From NCBI RefSeq assembly GCF_902459535.1, contig NZ_LR699553.1:3410001-3474000 (forward strand): DNA of 64,000 nucleotides. The letters run 5' to 3'. The position numbers were made by a program, and so were the translations under genes. Below are positions 1 to 7,475 of this stretch, one piece after another. The notes under the pieces were generated by a model. The model had not been told where the DNA came from and searched no databases. It saw only the letters and a program-made list of their open reading frames with translations. This stretch comes from Paraburkholderia dioscoreae (GTDB lineage: Bacteria; Pseudomonadota; Gammaproteobacteria; Burkholderiales; Burkholderiaceae). The first letter of the stretch is position 1; the number at the start of each line of letters is the position of its first letter.

Positions 1-1
1 C

Positions 2-715
2 GGCATTGTGCGCGCCAAGCCGCCGGTGCCTGCGCTCGTCGGCCTGTTCGGCCAGCCGACCGTGATCAACAACGTCATCACGCTGGCAACGGTGCCGATC
101 ATTTTCGCGCGCGGCGCGGCGTTCTACAAAGACTTCGGCATGGGCCGCTCGCGCGGCACGCTGCCGTTCCAGCTGGCGGGCAATGTGAAGCAAGGCGGCC
201 TGGTCGAGCTCGCGTTCGGCGTGACGCTGCGCGAGTTGCTCTACGACTACGGCGGCGGCACGGCGAGCGGCCGTCCCGCGCGCGCGGTACAGGTGGGTGG
301 CCCGCTCGGCACGTATCTGCCGGAAAGCCAGTGGGACATTCCGATGGACTACGAGGCATATGCGGCAGTCGGCGCGGTAGTGGGCCACGGCGGCCTCGTG
401 GTGCATGACGACACGTCGAATCTCGCCGAACTCGCGCAATACGCCATGCACTTCTGCGCGCTCGAATCATGCGGCAAATGCACGCCGTGCCGGATCGGCT
501 CGACGCGCGGCGTCGAAGTGATCGGCCGGATTCGCAACGGCGATACGTCCACCCGGCAAGTGCAGTTACTGCGCGATCTGTGCGACACGATGGTGTCCGG
601 TTCGCTCTGCGCGATGGGCGGCATGACGCCGTTCCCGGTGCTGTCCGCGCTCGATCATTTCCCCGAAGACTTCGGTCTCGCCAACGTGTCTGAACACGCG
701 CCGAAAGCGGCCTGA
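2..715 (+). CDS. fdsB: NAD-dependent formate dehydrogenase, beta (NADH-binding/FMN) subunit, 3' part
   Basis: C-terminal part of the diaphorase subunit of a soluble NAD+-linked formate dehydrogenase; it passes electrons from the molybdenum subunit to NAD+ and resembles NuoF/HoxF. The reading frame is already open at the left edge (Gly-Ile-Val-Arg from base 2), so the N-terminal FMN/NADH-binding half lies outside the window. The C-terminal cluster motif is visible: ESCGKCTPCRIG followed by a later cysteine in SGSLCAMGG, which ligate the [4Fe-4S] centre. The stop is 14 bases before fdsA, with a GGAG ribosome site in between, so the two are co-transcribed. The family assignment is firm because of the neighbours; a complex I NuoF would be followed by nuoG/nuoH. 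Confidence 0.93.
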   Translation, partial: GIVRAKPPVPALVGLFGQPTVINNVITLATVPIIFARGAAFYKDFGMGRSRGTLPFQLAGNVKQGGLVELAFGVTLRELLYDYGGGTASGRPARAVQVGGPLGTYLPESQWDIPMDYEAYAAVGAVVGHGGLVVHDDTSNLAELAQYAMHFCALESCGKCTPCRIGSTRGVEVIGRIRNGDTSTRQVQLLRDLCDTMVSGSLCAMGGMTPFPVLSALDHFPEDFGLANVSEHAPKAA

Positions 716-729
716 CCCAGGAGCCCACC

Positions 730-3678
730 ATGTCCGACATGCTCAACTCATCCACTGGCGGCTGCGGCTCCGGCAACTGCGCGTGCAAGGCGCAAGCCCA
801 GCAGCAGCGCTCGCCCCGTTCCTTCTTCGACGACACGGACTACGGCACGCCCGAGCGTCACGCCGACATCGACGTCACGCTGGAAATCGACGGCCAGTCC
901 GTCACCGTGCCGGCCGGCACATCCGTCATGCGCGCCGCCGTCGAAGCGGGCGTCAACGTGCCGAAGCTCTGCGCGACCGATTCGCTGGAACCGTTCGGCT
1001 CATGCCGCCTGTGTCTCGTGGAAATCGAAGGCAAGCGCGGCTATCCCGCGTCATGCACGACGCCGGTCGAAGCCGGCATGAAGGTCCGCACGCAAACCGA
1101 TCGTTTGCAGTCGCTGCGCCGCAACGTGATGGAGCTGTACATCTCCGATCACCCGCTCGACTGCCTGACCTGCTCCGCCAACGGCGACTGCGAACTGCAG
1201 GACATGGCGGGCGTCACGGGCTTGCGCGAAGTGCGCTACGGCTTCGACGGCGCGAATCACCTGAAGGATAAGAAAGACGAGTCGAACCCGTACTTCACCT
1301 ACGACGCGTCGAAGTGCATCGTCTGCAATCGCTGCGTGCGCGCGTGCGAGGAAACGCAAGGCACGTTCGCGCTGACCATCGCCGGGCGCGGTTTCGAATC
1401 GCGCGTGGCGGCCAGCGAAAACGTGCCGTTCATGGAATCGGAGTGCGTGTCGTGCGGCGCGTGCGTGGCCGCATGCCCGACCGCAACCTTGCAGGAAAAG
1501 ACCGTCATCATGCTCGGCCAGGCCGAGCATTCGGTCGTGACCACGTGCGCGTATTGCGGCGTCGGCTGCTCGTTCAAGGCGGAGATGAAGGGCAACCAGG
1601 TCGTGCGGATGGTGCCGCACAAGAACGGCCAGGCCAACGAAGGCCACGCCTGCGTGAAGGGCCGCTTTGCGTGGGGCTACGCGACGCACAAGGACCGCAT
1701 CACCAGGCCGATGATCCGCGCGAAGATCACCGATCCGTGGCGCGAAGTCAGCTGGGAAGAAGCGCTCACATACGCGGCCTCGGAATTCCGCCGCATTCAG
1801 GCGAAGCACGGCCGCGATTCGATCGGCGGCATTACGTCGTCGCGTTGCACGAACGAAGAAACGTATCTGGTGCAAAAGCTCGTGCGCGCCGCGTTCGGCA
1901 ACAACAACGTCGACACCTGCGCGCGCGTGTGCCACTCGCCGACCGGCTATGGACTGAAGACCACGCTCGGCGAATCGGCGGGCACGCAGACGTTCGCCTC
2001 GGTCGATAAAGCCGACGTGATCATGGTGATCGGCGCGAATCCGACCGACGGCCACCCGGTGTTCGGCTCGCGTTTGAAACGCCGCGTGCGCGAAGGCGCG
2101 AAGCTGATCGTGGTCGATCCGCGGCGTATCGATATCGTCGATACGCCGCACGTGAAGGCGTCGCATCATCTGCAGTTGCGGCCGGGCACTAACGTGGCCG
2201 TCGTGAACGCGCTGGCGCATGTGATCGTCACCGAAGGGCTGGTGAACGAAGCGTTCGTTGCCGAGCGTTGCGAAACGCGCGCGTTCGAGCAATGGCGCGA
2301 TTTCGTCGCGCTGCCGGAAAACGCGCCGGAGGCGACCGAGGCGGTGACCGGCGTGCCGGCTCAAGCCGTGCGCGAAGCCGCCCGCATCTATGCGACCGGC
2401 GGCAACGCCGCGATCTACTACGGTCTGGGCGTCACCGAACACGCGCAAGGTTCGACGATGGTGATGGGCATCGCCAACCTCGCAATGGCGACGGGCAACA
2501 TCGGCCGCGAAGGTGTGGGCGTGAATCCGCTGCGCGGCCAGAACAACGTGCAGGGTTCGTGCGACATGGGCTCGTTCCCGCACGAACTGCCGGGCTATCG
2601 CCACATCAGCGACACGGTCACGCGCACGCTGTTCGAGGAAGCCTGGAACGTCACGCTGCAACCCGAACCCGGTCTGCGCATTCCGAACATGTTCGACGCC
2701 GCCGTGCACGGCACCTTCAAGGGTCTGTACTGCCAGGGCGAAGACATCGTGCAGTCGGATCCGAATACCCATCACGTGTCCGCGGCGTTGTCGTCGATGG
2801 AATGCATCGTCGTGCAGGACATTTTCCTGAACGAGACCGCCAAGTATGCGCACGTGCTGCTGCCCGGTTCGTCGTTCCTCGAAAAGGACGGCACCTTCAC
2901 CAACGCGGAGCGCCGCATCTCGCGCGTGCGCAAGGTCATGCCGCCGGTACCGGGTTACGCCGACTGGGAAGTCACGGTGATGCTCGCGCGCGCGCTCGGT
3001 TATGAAATGGACTACACGCATCCGTCGCAGATCATGGACGAGATCGCGCGTCTCACGCCGACCTTCCACGGCGTCTCGTACAAAAAGCTCGACGAGCTCG
3101 GCAGCATCCAGTGGCCGTGCAACGAGAATGCGCCGGACGGTACGCCGACCATGCATATCGACACCTTCGTGCGCGGCAAGGGCAAGTTCGTGATTACGAA
3201 GTTCATCGCGACGCCCGAGAAAGTCACGCGCAAATTCCCGCTGCTGCTCACCACGGGCCGCATCCTGTCGCAGTACAACGTCGGCGCGCAGACGCGCCGT
3301 ACCGAGAACTCGCGCTGGCACGACGAGGACCGGCTGGAAATCCATCCGCACGACGCCGAAGAACGCGGCATCAGGACGGACGACTGGGTCGGCATCGAAT
3401 CGCGCGCGGGACAAACCGTGCTGCGCGCCAAGGTGACTGAGCGCATGCAGCCGGGCGTCGTTTATACGACGTTCCACTTCCCCGAATCGGGCGCGAACGT
3501 GATCACCACCGATAGCTCGGACTGGGCTACCAACTGTCCGGAATACAAGGTGACCGCGGTGCAGGTGATGCCGGTCGAACAGCCGTCGCAATGGCAGAAA
3601 GACTATTCGCGCTTCAACACCGAACAGCTCGATCTGCTGAAGCAGCGCGAACTGGCCAACGCGACATCGGGCAAGTGA
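730..3678 (+). CDS. fdsA: NAD-dependent formate dehydrogenase, alpha (molybdopterin) subunit
   Basis: Catalytic subunit (982 aa) oxidising formate to CO2 in the cytoplasm. Order of domains: a short Cys-rich N-terminus (GGCGSGNCACK), a plant-type [2Fe-2S] ferredoxin domain (CATDSLEPFGSCRLC), a NuoG-like cluster region (DCLTCSANGDCELQ), two [4Fe-4S] motifs (CIVCNRCVRAC and CVSCGACVAAC), then the molybdopterin-bisMGD domain opening with CAYCGVGCSFK. Cys401 in ARVCHSPTG is the expected molybdenum ligand, followed by the conserved His. The C-terminal dinucleotide-binding domain starts around TTGRILSQYN. The start is preceded by AGGAG. This is a W/Mo-bis-pterin FdsA/FdhF-type enzyme; the length and the extra Fe-S modules fit FdsA rather than respiratory FdnG. 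Confidence 0.96.
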   Translation: MSDMLNSSTGGCGSGNCACKAQAQQQRSPRSFFDDTDYGTPERHADIDVTLEIDGQSVTVPAGTSVMRAAVEAGVNVPKLCATDSLEPFGSCRLCLVEIEGKRGYPASCTTPVEAGMKVRTQTDRLQSLRRNVMELYISDHPLDCLTCSANGDCELQDMAGVTGLREVRYGFDGANHLKDKKDESNPYFTYDASKCIVCNRCVRACEETQGTFALTIAGRGFESRVAASENVPFMESECVSCGACVAACPTATLQEKTVIMLGQAEHSVVTTCAYCGVGCSFKAEMKGNQVVRMVPHKNGQANEGHACVKGRFAWGYATHKDRITRPMIRAKITDPWREVSWEEALTYAASEFRRIQAKHGRDSIGGITSSRCTNEETYLVQKLVRAAFGNNNVDTCARVCHSPTGYGLKTTLGESAGTQTFASVDKADVIMVIGANPTDGHPVFGSRLKRRVREGAKLIVVDPRRIDIVDTPHVKASHHLQLRPGTNVAVVNALAHVIVTEGLVNEAFVAERCETRAFEQWRDFVALPENAPEATEAVTGVPAQAVREAARIYATGGNAAIYYGLGVTEHAQGSTMVMGIANLAMATGNIGREGVGVNPLRGQNNVQGSCDMGSFPHELPGYRHISDTVTRTLFEEAWNVTLQPEPGLRIPNMFDAAVHGTFKGLYCQGEDIVQSDPNTHHVSAALSSMECIVVQDIFLNETAKYAHVLLPGSSFLEKDGTFTNAERRISRVRKVMPPVPGYADWEVTVMLARALGYEMDYTHPSQIMDEIARLTPTFHGVSYKKLDELGSIQWPCNENAPDGTPTMHIDTFVRGKGKFVITKFIATPEKVTRKFPLLLTTGRILSQYNVGAQTRRTENSRWHDEDRLEIHPHDAEERGIRTDDWVGIESRAGQTVLRAKVTERMQPGVVYTTFHFPESGANVITTDSSDWATNCPEYKVTAVQVMPVEQPSQWQKDYSRFNTEQLDLLKQRELANATSGK

Positions 3679-3686
3679 GGTCGGAT

Positions 3687-3938
3687 ATGGACAATCAGAA
3701 CCTGATCGATATGGCCAACCGGATCGGCGACTTTTTCGATTCGATGCCGGACCGCGAGGAAGCGCTCGCCGGCATCGCCGATCATATCCGCCGCTTCTGG
3801 GAGCCGCGCATGCGGCGCGCGCTGCTGGCGGCGCTCGATGAGCCCGATGCGAGCGGCATTGAAATGTCGGTCATCGTCCGGGAAGCGCTCATCAAACATC
3901 GCGAGCAACTAACGCCCGCTGCACCGGCAACGGTGTAA
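3687..3938 (+). CDS. fdsD: Formate dehydrogenase delta subunit
   Basis: Small protein (83 aa) starting MDNQNLIDMANRIGDFF, with the motif IADHIRRFWEPRMRR that is characteristic of the FdsD family. It stabilises or matures the soluble formate dehydrogenase; its exact role is not settled. I chose the ATG at 3687 because GAGGTCGG lies just upstream and the frame then matches the family's normal length; the longer open frame overlaps fdsA. The start is 8 bases after the fdsA stop. In Ralstonia-type operons the sulphurtransferase/chaperone gene fdsC sits between fdsA and fdsD; here it does not. Confidence 0.92.
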   Translation: MDNQNLIDMANRIGDFFDSMPDREEALAGIADHIRRFWEPRMRRALLAALDEPDASGIEMSVIVREALIKHREQLTPAAPATV

Positions 3939-3976
3939 GCCGGGCCACGCTAGCCGGGTTCACCACCTGCGCGACT

Positions 3977-4004
3977 CAGGCGGCCCGCGTCACAGGGCCG
4001 CCTG
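3977..4004. terminator. Hairpin between convergent fdsD and monooxygenase genes
   Basis: Perfect 10-bp stem CAGGCGGCCC / GGGCCGCCTG with an 8-base loop, lying where fdsD and the opposite-strand monooxygenase converge (it includes the latter's stop codon). No T-run follows on either side, so it may act only as a weak or RNA-stabilising terminator. Confidence 0.4.
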
Positions 4005-5714
4005 CTCCGGTATCTCCCCGCTCACCGCAAACCACGCTTCGCAATGCCGCAGCAGGCCGTGCAGATCGGAGCCTGTGCGCCCGCGAGCGCTGATGTAGCC
4101 GTCCGGCCGCACCAGATAGAACGACGGCCGCGTGCGGCCATACGATTCGGCAAGCGCCAGTCCGCCGTCGCCGGTGGTATCCGTAATGCGCCAGATGCGC
4201 ACCGCGCCCGGCAGCAATCTCTCGACTTCCGCCGCCACGCGCTCCAGTTCGGCGTCCGGCGGCGGCGCATGCTTCGCTGCGGGATCCAGCGGTTTTTCGT
4301 CGACGGGCAGCGGCGGCACCAGCAGGAACAGCGAGAAGAACGCCGGATCGTGCAGATCGAACACGCAGCCGACGCCGGGTGCACGGCCGAGCGGTCCGTC
4401 GACCACATGCACCAGCGCGTCCGGTGCGCGCTCGCCGGCACGCGGTCCGCCGTCGAGCACACGTTCGAGCGTCAACGGACTGCGCCGGTACTGGATCGAC
4501 AATTCGCTGATGGTCAGGCGCGCGGCGTCGCGCAGCGGACCCAGCGCGGCGAGCACCGGCATCACCCGTTCGCGCAGCAGCTTCAGCGGCCCGTGATCGG
4601 CCTCCGCCATCTGCGTGATGAAACCCGTCTGCCGCAGCACGTCACGCTCGATAGGATGACGTTCGAGGTGATAGGTGTCGAGCAGACGGTCCGGCGCCGC
4701 GCCCTTCAACACGCGCGCGAGCTTCCAGCCGAGATTGAACGCTTCCTGAATGCCGGTGTTCATGCCCTGCGCGCCGGCCGGGCTGTGCACATGCGCGGCG
4801 TCGCCCGCAAGGAAGATACGGCCGACGCGCAGCCGGTCCACCATGCGGCTATTCACATGGAAATACGAGGACCACGCGAGATCCGACACGTCGACTCGCT
4901 CGCGCACACGCCGCGCGATCAGCGCCTTGCATTCTTCCAGCGAAGGCGGCGACACCCTGTTCAGCGGCGGCTCGCCCAGCACCGCCGGCGTTTCGGCCGG
5001 CGCGACGCCGGCAGGTTCGATAGCATGATCCGCGATCAGACGATGCCTGCCGTGACCCATCGGAAACAGCGCGACCAGTCCTTCGCCCGACGCGAAAATA
5101 TGGAACTCGTCTTCGGGCCAATCGGTTTCGGCGTGCAGGTCGGCTAGCAGGAAAGTCTGCTCGAAGGTCTTGCCCTCGAAGTTCAAACCGAGCCGGTGAC
5201 GAATCGCGCTGTGTGCACCGTCGGCGGCGATCATGTACGACGGACGCATGGTCTCCGTGTGACCGTCCGCGCGGCGCAGCGTCGCCTGAATGCTGGCGGC
5301 GCCTTGCGCGAACATGGTCAGCTCGACGCCCCGTTCGATCGTCACGCCGAATGTGGCGAGATGCTCCGTCAGCAAGCGCTCGGTCACCGACTGATCGAGA
5401 AACAGCAGATACGGATAGCGTGTGTGCAACGGATCGAAGTCCAACTGCGCGAGACGCATGCCATTCGAAAACAGATTGGCGATGCGCGCGCGATGGCCGA
5501 GCTCGAGAAACGGCTCGACCAGTCGATGCTGCTCGAGCAACTCGAGCGTACGCGCCTGGATGCCGATGGCCCGCGAATACGGGTTCGGCTGCATGGCCTT
5601 GTCGATCAGACGCACGGGGATGTGGGCACGCGCGAGACTCATCGCTGCGGCGAGCCCGGTGGGACCCGCCCCGACGATCAGCACCGGCGACGCATCGTTT
5701 GCGGCAGCGTCCAT
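3990..5714 (-). CDS. FAD-dependent aromatic monooxygenase (PHBH fold, MhpA/phenol hydroxylase-like)
   Basis: Flavoprotein of 574 aa. The N-terminal Rossmann motif VLIVGAGPTGLAAA binds FAD. The DG motif (YMIAADGAHSAIRHRLG) and the second FAD motif GDAAHVHSPAGAQGMNTG are intact, and a thioredoxin-like C-terminal domain follows, as in phenol and resorcinol hydroxylases. It should hydroxylate an aromatic or polyketide-type substrate with NAD(P)H and O2; the substrate cannot be told from the sequence. Start: an in-frame TTG at 5735 is possible, but ATG 5714 has GGAG seven bases upstream and gives a typical MDAAAND start. It stands alone, convergent with fdsD, with no ring-cleavage genes nearby. 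Confidence 0.85.
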   Translation of the reverse strand: MDAAANDASPVLIVGAGPTGLAAAMSLARAHIPVRLIDKAMQPNPYSRAIGIQARTLELLEQHRLVEPFLELGHRARIANLFSNGMRLAQLDFDPLHTRYPYLLFLDQSVTERLLTEHLATFGVTIERGVELTMFAQGAASIQATLRRADGHTETMRPSYMIAADGAHSAIRHRLGLNFEGKTFEQTFLLADLHAETDWPEDEFHIFASGEGLVALFPMGHGRHRLIADHAIEPAGVAPAETPAVLGEPPLNRVSPPSLEECKALIARRVRERVDVSDLAWSSYFHVNSRMVDRLRVGRIFLAGDAAHVHSPAGAQGMNTGIQEAFNLGWKLARVLKGAAPDRLLDTYHLERHPIERDVLRQTGFITQMAEADHGPLKLLRERVMPVLAALGPLRDAARLTISELSIQYRRSPLTLERVLDGGPRAGERAPDALVHVVDGPLGRAPGVGCVFDLHDPAFFSLFLLVPPLPVDEKPLDPAAKHAPPPDAELERVAAEVERLLPGAVRIWRITDTTGDGGLALAESYGRTRPSFYLVRPDGYISARGRTGSDLHGLLRHCEAWFAVSGEIPEQAAL

Positions 5715-5896
5715 GCGGAACTCCGGAGACAACAATGCGTTCTAGTGTACGCCCGCAGGAAGTCCCCTTGGGGGCGCTGACGGCAACCGGCCAAGCGGTT
5801 GCGCTGCATCAATCGCAGCGCCGGCGTGGCATCGTGGCGACCATGTGGTGATCGCGTTGTGCCCGTGCCGTGACTTGCCGCGCGTCCCGCTCAGCT

Positions 5897-6997
5897 TCAA
5901 TGCGCGTGCGGCGCATGATCCATCGCGCAGCGGTGCTCTGTGGTGCCGAGGTCGACTTGCAGCGTCGCATGCTGCATCGAAAAATGTTCGCGCAGCGTGA
6001 CGACGATACCGTCGAGCGACTCGTCGCCGGGGTGGCCCGCCGGCATCACCAGATGCGCGCTGAGCGCATTGCCGGTGGTCGACAAGGCCCACACGTGCAG
6101 ATCGTGCACGTCGACCACGCCCGGCTGCCCGGCCAGATAGTCGCGGATACCTTGCAGATCGACGCCGGGCGGCACAGCGTCGAGCGCGAGGCGCACCGAG
6201 TCGCGCAGCAGGCCCCAGGTGCCGGCCACCACGACCGCCACCACGAGCAGGCTCATTACCGGGTCGAGCCACGTCCAGTTGGTATAGAGGATCACGAGAC
6301 CGCTCACCGCGACCGCTGCGGAGATGCCAGCATCGGCCGCCATGTGCAGGAACGCGCCGCGGATGTTCAGGTCATCCTGCTGCCCGCGCATGAAAAGCCA
6401 CGCGGAAATGCCGTTGATGACCACACCGCCCATTGCCACGACGAACACCGCGAGCCCCGCCACCGGTGCCGGATTGATCAGCCGCCCGATTGCTTCAGCG
6501 ACGATCACGCCGCACGCGAACAGCAACAGTCCGGCATTGACGAGCGAAGCCAGGATCGACGAGCTGCCATAACCGAACGTATAGCGCGCCGACGGACGGC
6601 GCGTGGCGAGCCAGGCGGCGCCCCAGGCGAGCAGCAGGCCGAGGACATCGGAGAGATTGTGGCCGGCGTCGGCGAGCAGCGCGGTGGAATGAGCGATCAC
6701 ACCGTAGACCGCCTGGGCGACCACGATGGCGATGTTCAATACAACGGCGAGGGCGAACGAGCGGCCGTGGCCTGCGACAGGGGCGTGAGCGTGGTGATGG
6801 CCGGCGTGGTTGTGACTGCTGTGGTTGTGACTGGCGTGATCGTCAGCGCCGTAATCGTGACCGCCGTGGCTGTGGTCGATGTGGCTATGGGCGCTGTGAT
6901 CGTGGCCACAGCCGCCCGACACCCCATCGTGTTCCTGCCCAGCAGGCGCGTGCTCGTGACCTGCCGCGGTTCCGTTCGGGGTATCCGGTTTATTCAT
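5897..6997 (-). CDS. Cation diffusion facilitator, zinc-type efflux transporter (CzcD/ZitB-like)
   Basis: Inner-membrane divalent metal:proton antiporter of 366 aa. The N-terminal 75 residues are an extreme His/Asp-rich cytosolic tail (e.g. HDHSAHSHIDHSHGGHD), followed by six membrane segments. Both zinc-site motifs have the H-x3-D form: HNLSD in the second transmembrane helix and HMAAD in the fifth, which is typical of Zn/Co-exporting CDF members. The ATG overlaps the stop of the upstream ArsR gene by four bases (ATGA), so the repressor and the pump are translationally coupled. The likely role is zinc or cobalt detoxification, derepressed when the regulator binds metal. Confidence 0.92.
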   Translation of the reverse strand: MNKPDTPNGTAAGHEHAPAGQEHDGVSGGCGHDHSAHSHIDHSHGGHDYGADDHASHNHSSHNHAGHHHAHAPVAGHGRSFALAVVLNIAIVVAQAVYGVIAHSTALLADAGHNLSDVLGLLLAWGAAWLATRRPSARYTFGYGSSSILASLVNAGLLLFACGVIVAEAIGRLINPAPVAGLAVFVVAMGGVVINGISAWLFMRGQQDDLNIRGAFLHMAADAGISAAVAVSGLVILYTNWTWLDPVMSLLVVAVVVAGTWGLLRDSVRLALDAVPPGVDLQGIRDYLAGQPGVVDVHDLHVWALSTTGNALSAHLVMPAGHPGDESLDGIVVTLREHFSMQHATLQVDLGTTEHRCAMDHAPHAH

Positions 6998-7353
6998 GAC
7001 GCGTCCTGGGAATCGTTGCCGGCCGGTTCGGCCACGTGTTCGAGCATGCCCGCCAGCATCGCGCTGATATGGCGATCTGCGGCGAGATAGAAGACCTGCT
7101 TGCCCTGCCGCTCCGCGCGCACGATCCGCGCCGCGCGCAGCAGCCGCAAATGATGGCTCACCAGCGACGACGACAACCCCAGCGCCTCCGCGATCGCCCC
7201 GACCGCGCGCCGCTCGTCGAGACACGCCAGCACGATGCGCAACCGCGTGGGGTCGCCGAGCAGGCGAAACAGGTCGGCCAGCGGCACGATGGTGTCGACC
7301 GAAAGATCGTCGTAGCCGGCAACCGAAGTGGACGAAGCGGGGGAAGAAGCCAT
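6994..7353 (-). CDS. ArsR/SmtB-family metal-sensing repressor
   Basis: Winged-helix repressor of 119 aa. It has the family signature LLGDPTRLRIVLACL, then the recognition helix LSSSLVSHHLRLLRAA. The C-terminal helix reads D-R-H then, after ten residues, H-V-A-E; this D-x-H-x10-H-x2-E spacing is the alpha-5 zinc site of SmtB/CzrA, so a zinc (or cobalt) sensor is expected rather than an arsenic sensor. I placed the start at ATG 7353, because the longer frame would begin inside the operator. Four-base ATGA overlap with the downstream efflux gene. It probably autoregulates through the palindrome at 7373-7390. Confidence 0.92.
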   Translation of the reverse strand: MASSPASSTSVAGYDDLSVDTIVPLADLFRLLGDPTRLRIVLACLDERRAVGAIAEALGLSSSLVSHHLRLLRAARIVRAERQGKQVFYLAADRHISAMLAGMLEHVAEPAGNDSQDAS

Positions 7354-7372
7354 GACAAAGAGCGACAAGAAA

Positions 7373-7390
7373 GTACATGTGAACATGTAC
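7373..7390. promoter_or_regulatory. Palindromic operator for the ArsR/SmtB repressor
   Basis: Perfect inverted repeat GTACATGT-GA-ACATGTAC, 20 bases upstream of the repressor start and immediately downstream of its -10 box, so a bound repressor would cover the transcription start. The 2-base centre matches the layout of SmtB/CzrA-type operators. Confidence 0.8.
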
Positions 7391-7396
7391 TCACAC

Positions 7397-7423
7397 ATTA
7401 TAGATATCGAGACATCCGGTCAA
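7397..7423 (-). promoter_or_regulatory. Promoter of the arsR-CDF operon
   Basis: On the minus strand a perfect TATAAT (-10, 7402-7397) is preceded by TTGACC (-35, 7423-7418). The spacer of 15 bp is short. Shifting the -35 to ATTTGA gives 17 bp. Confidence 0.7.
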
Positions 7424-7475
7424 ATCGGAGCACGCTGCGGCGAGTGTGGGAAAATGCGGCCTCTGCCTCACCCGA

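Noticed and set aside
1051..3591. Very long minus-strand open frame (846 codons) opposite fdsA
   Set aside because: It has no recognisable domain and is His/Arg-rich throughout, as expected for the antisense of a GC-rich gene; fdsA has full catalytic motifs.
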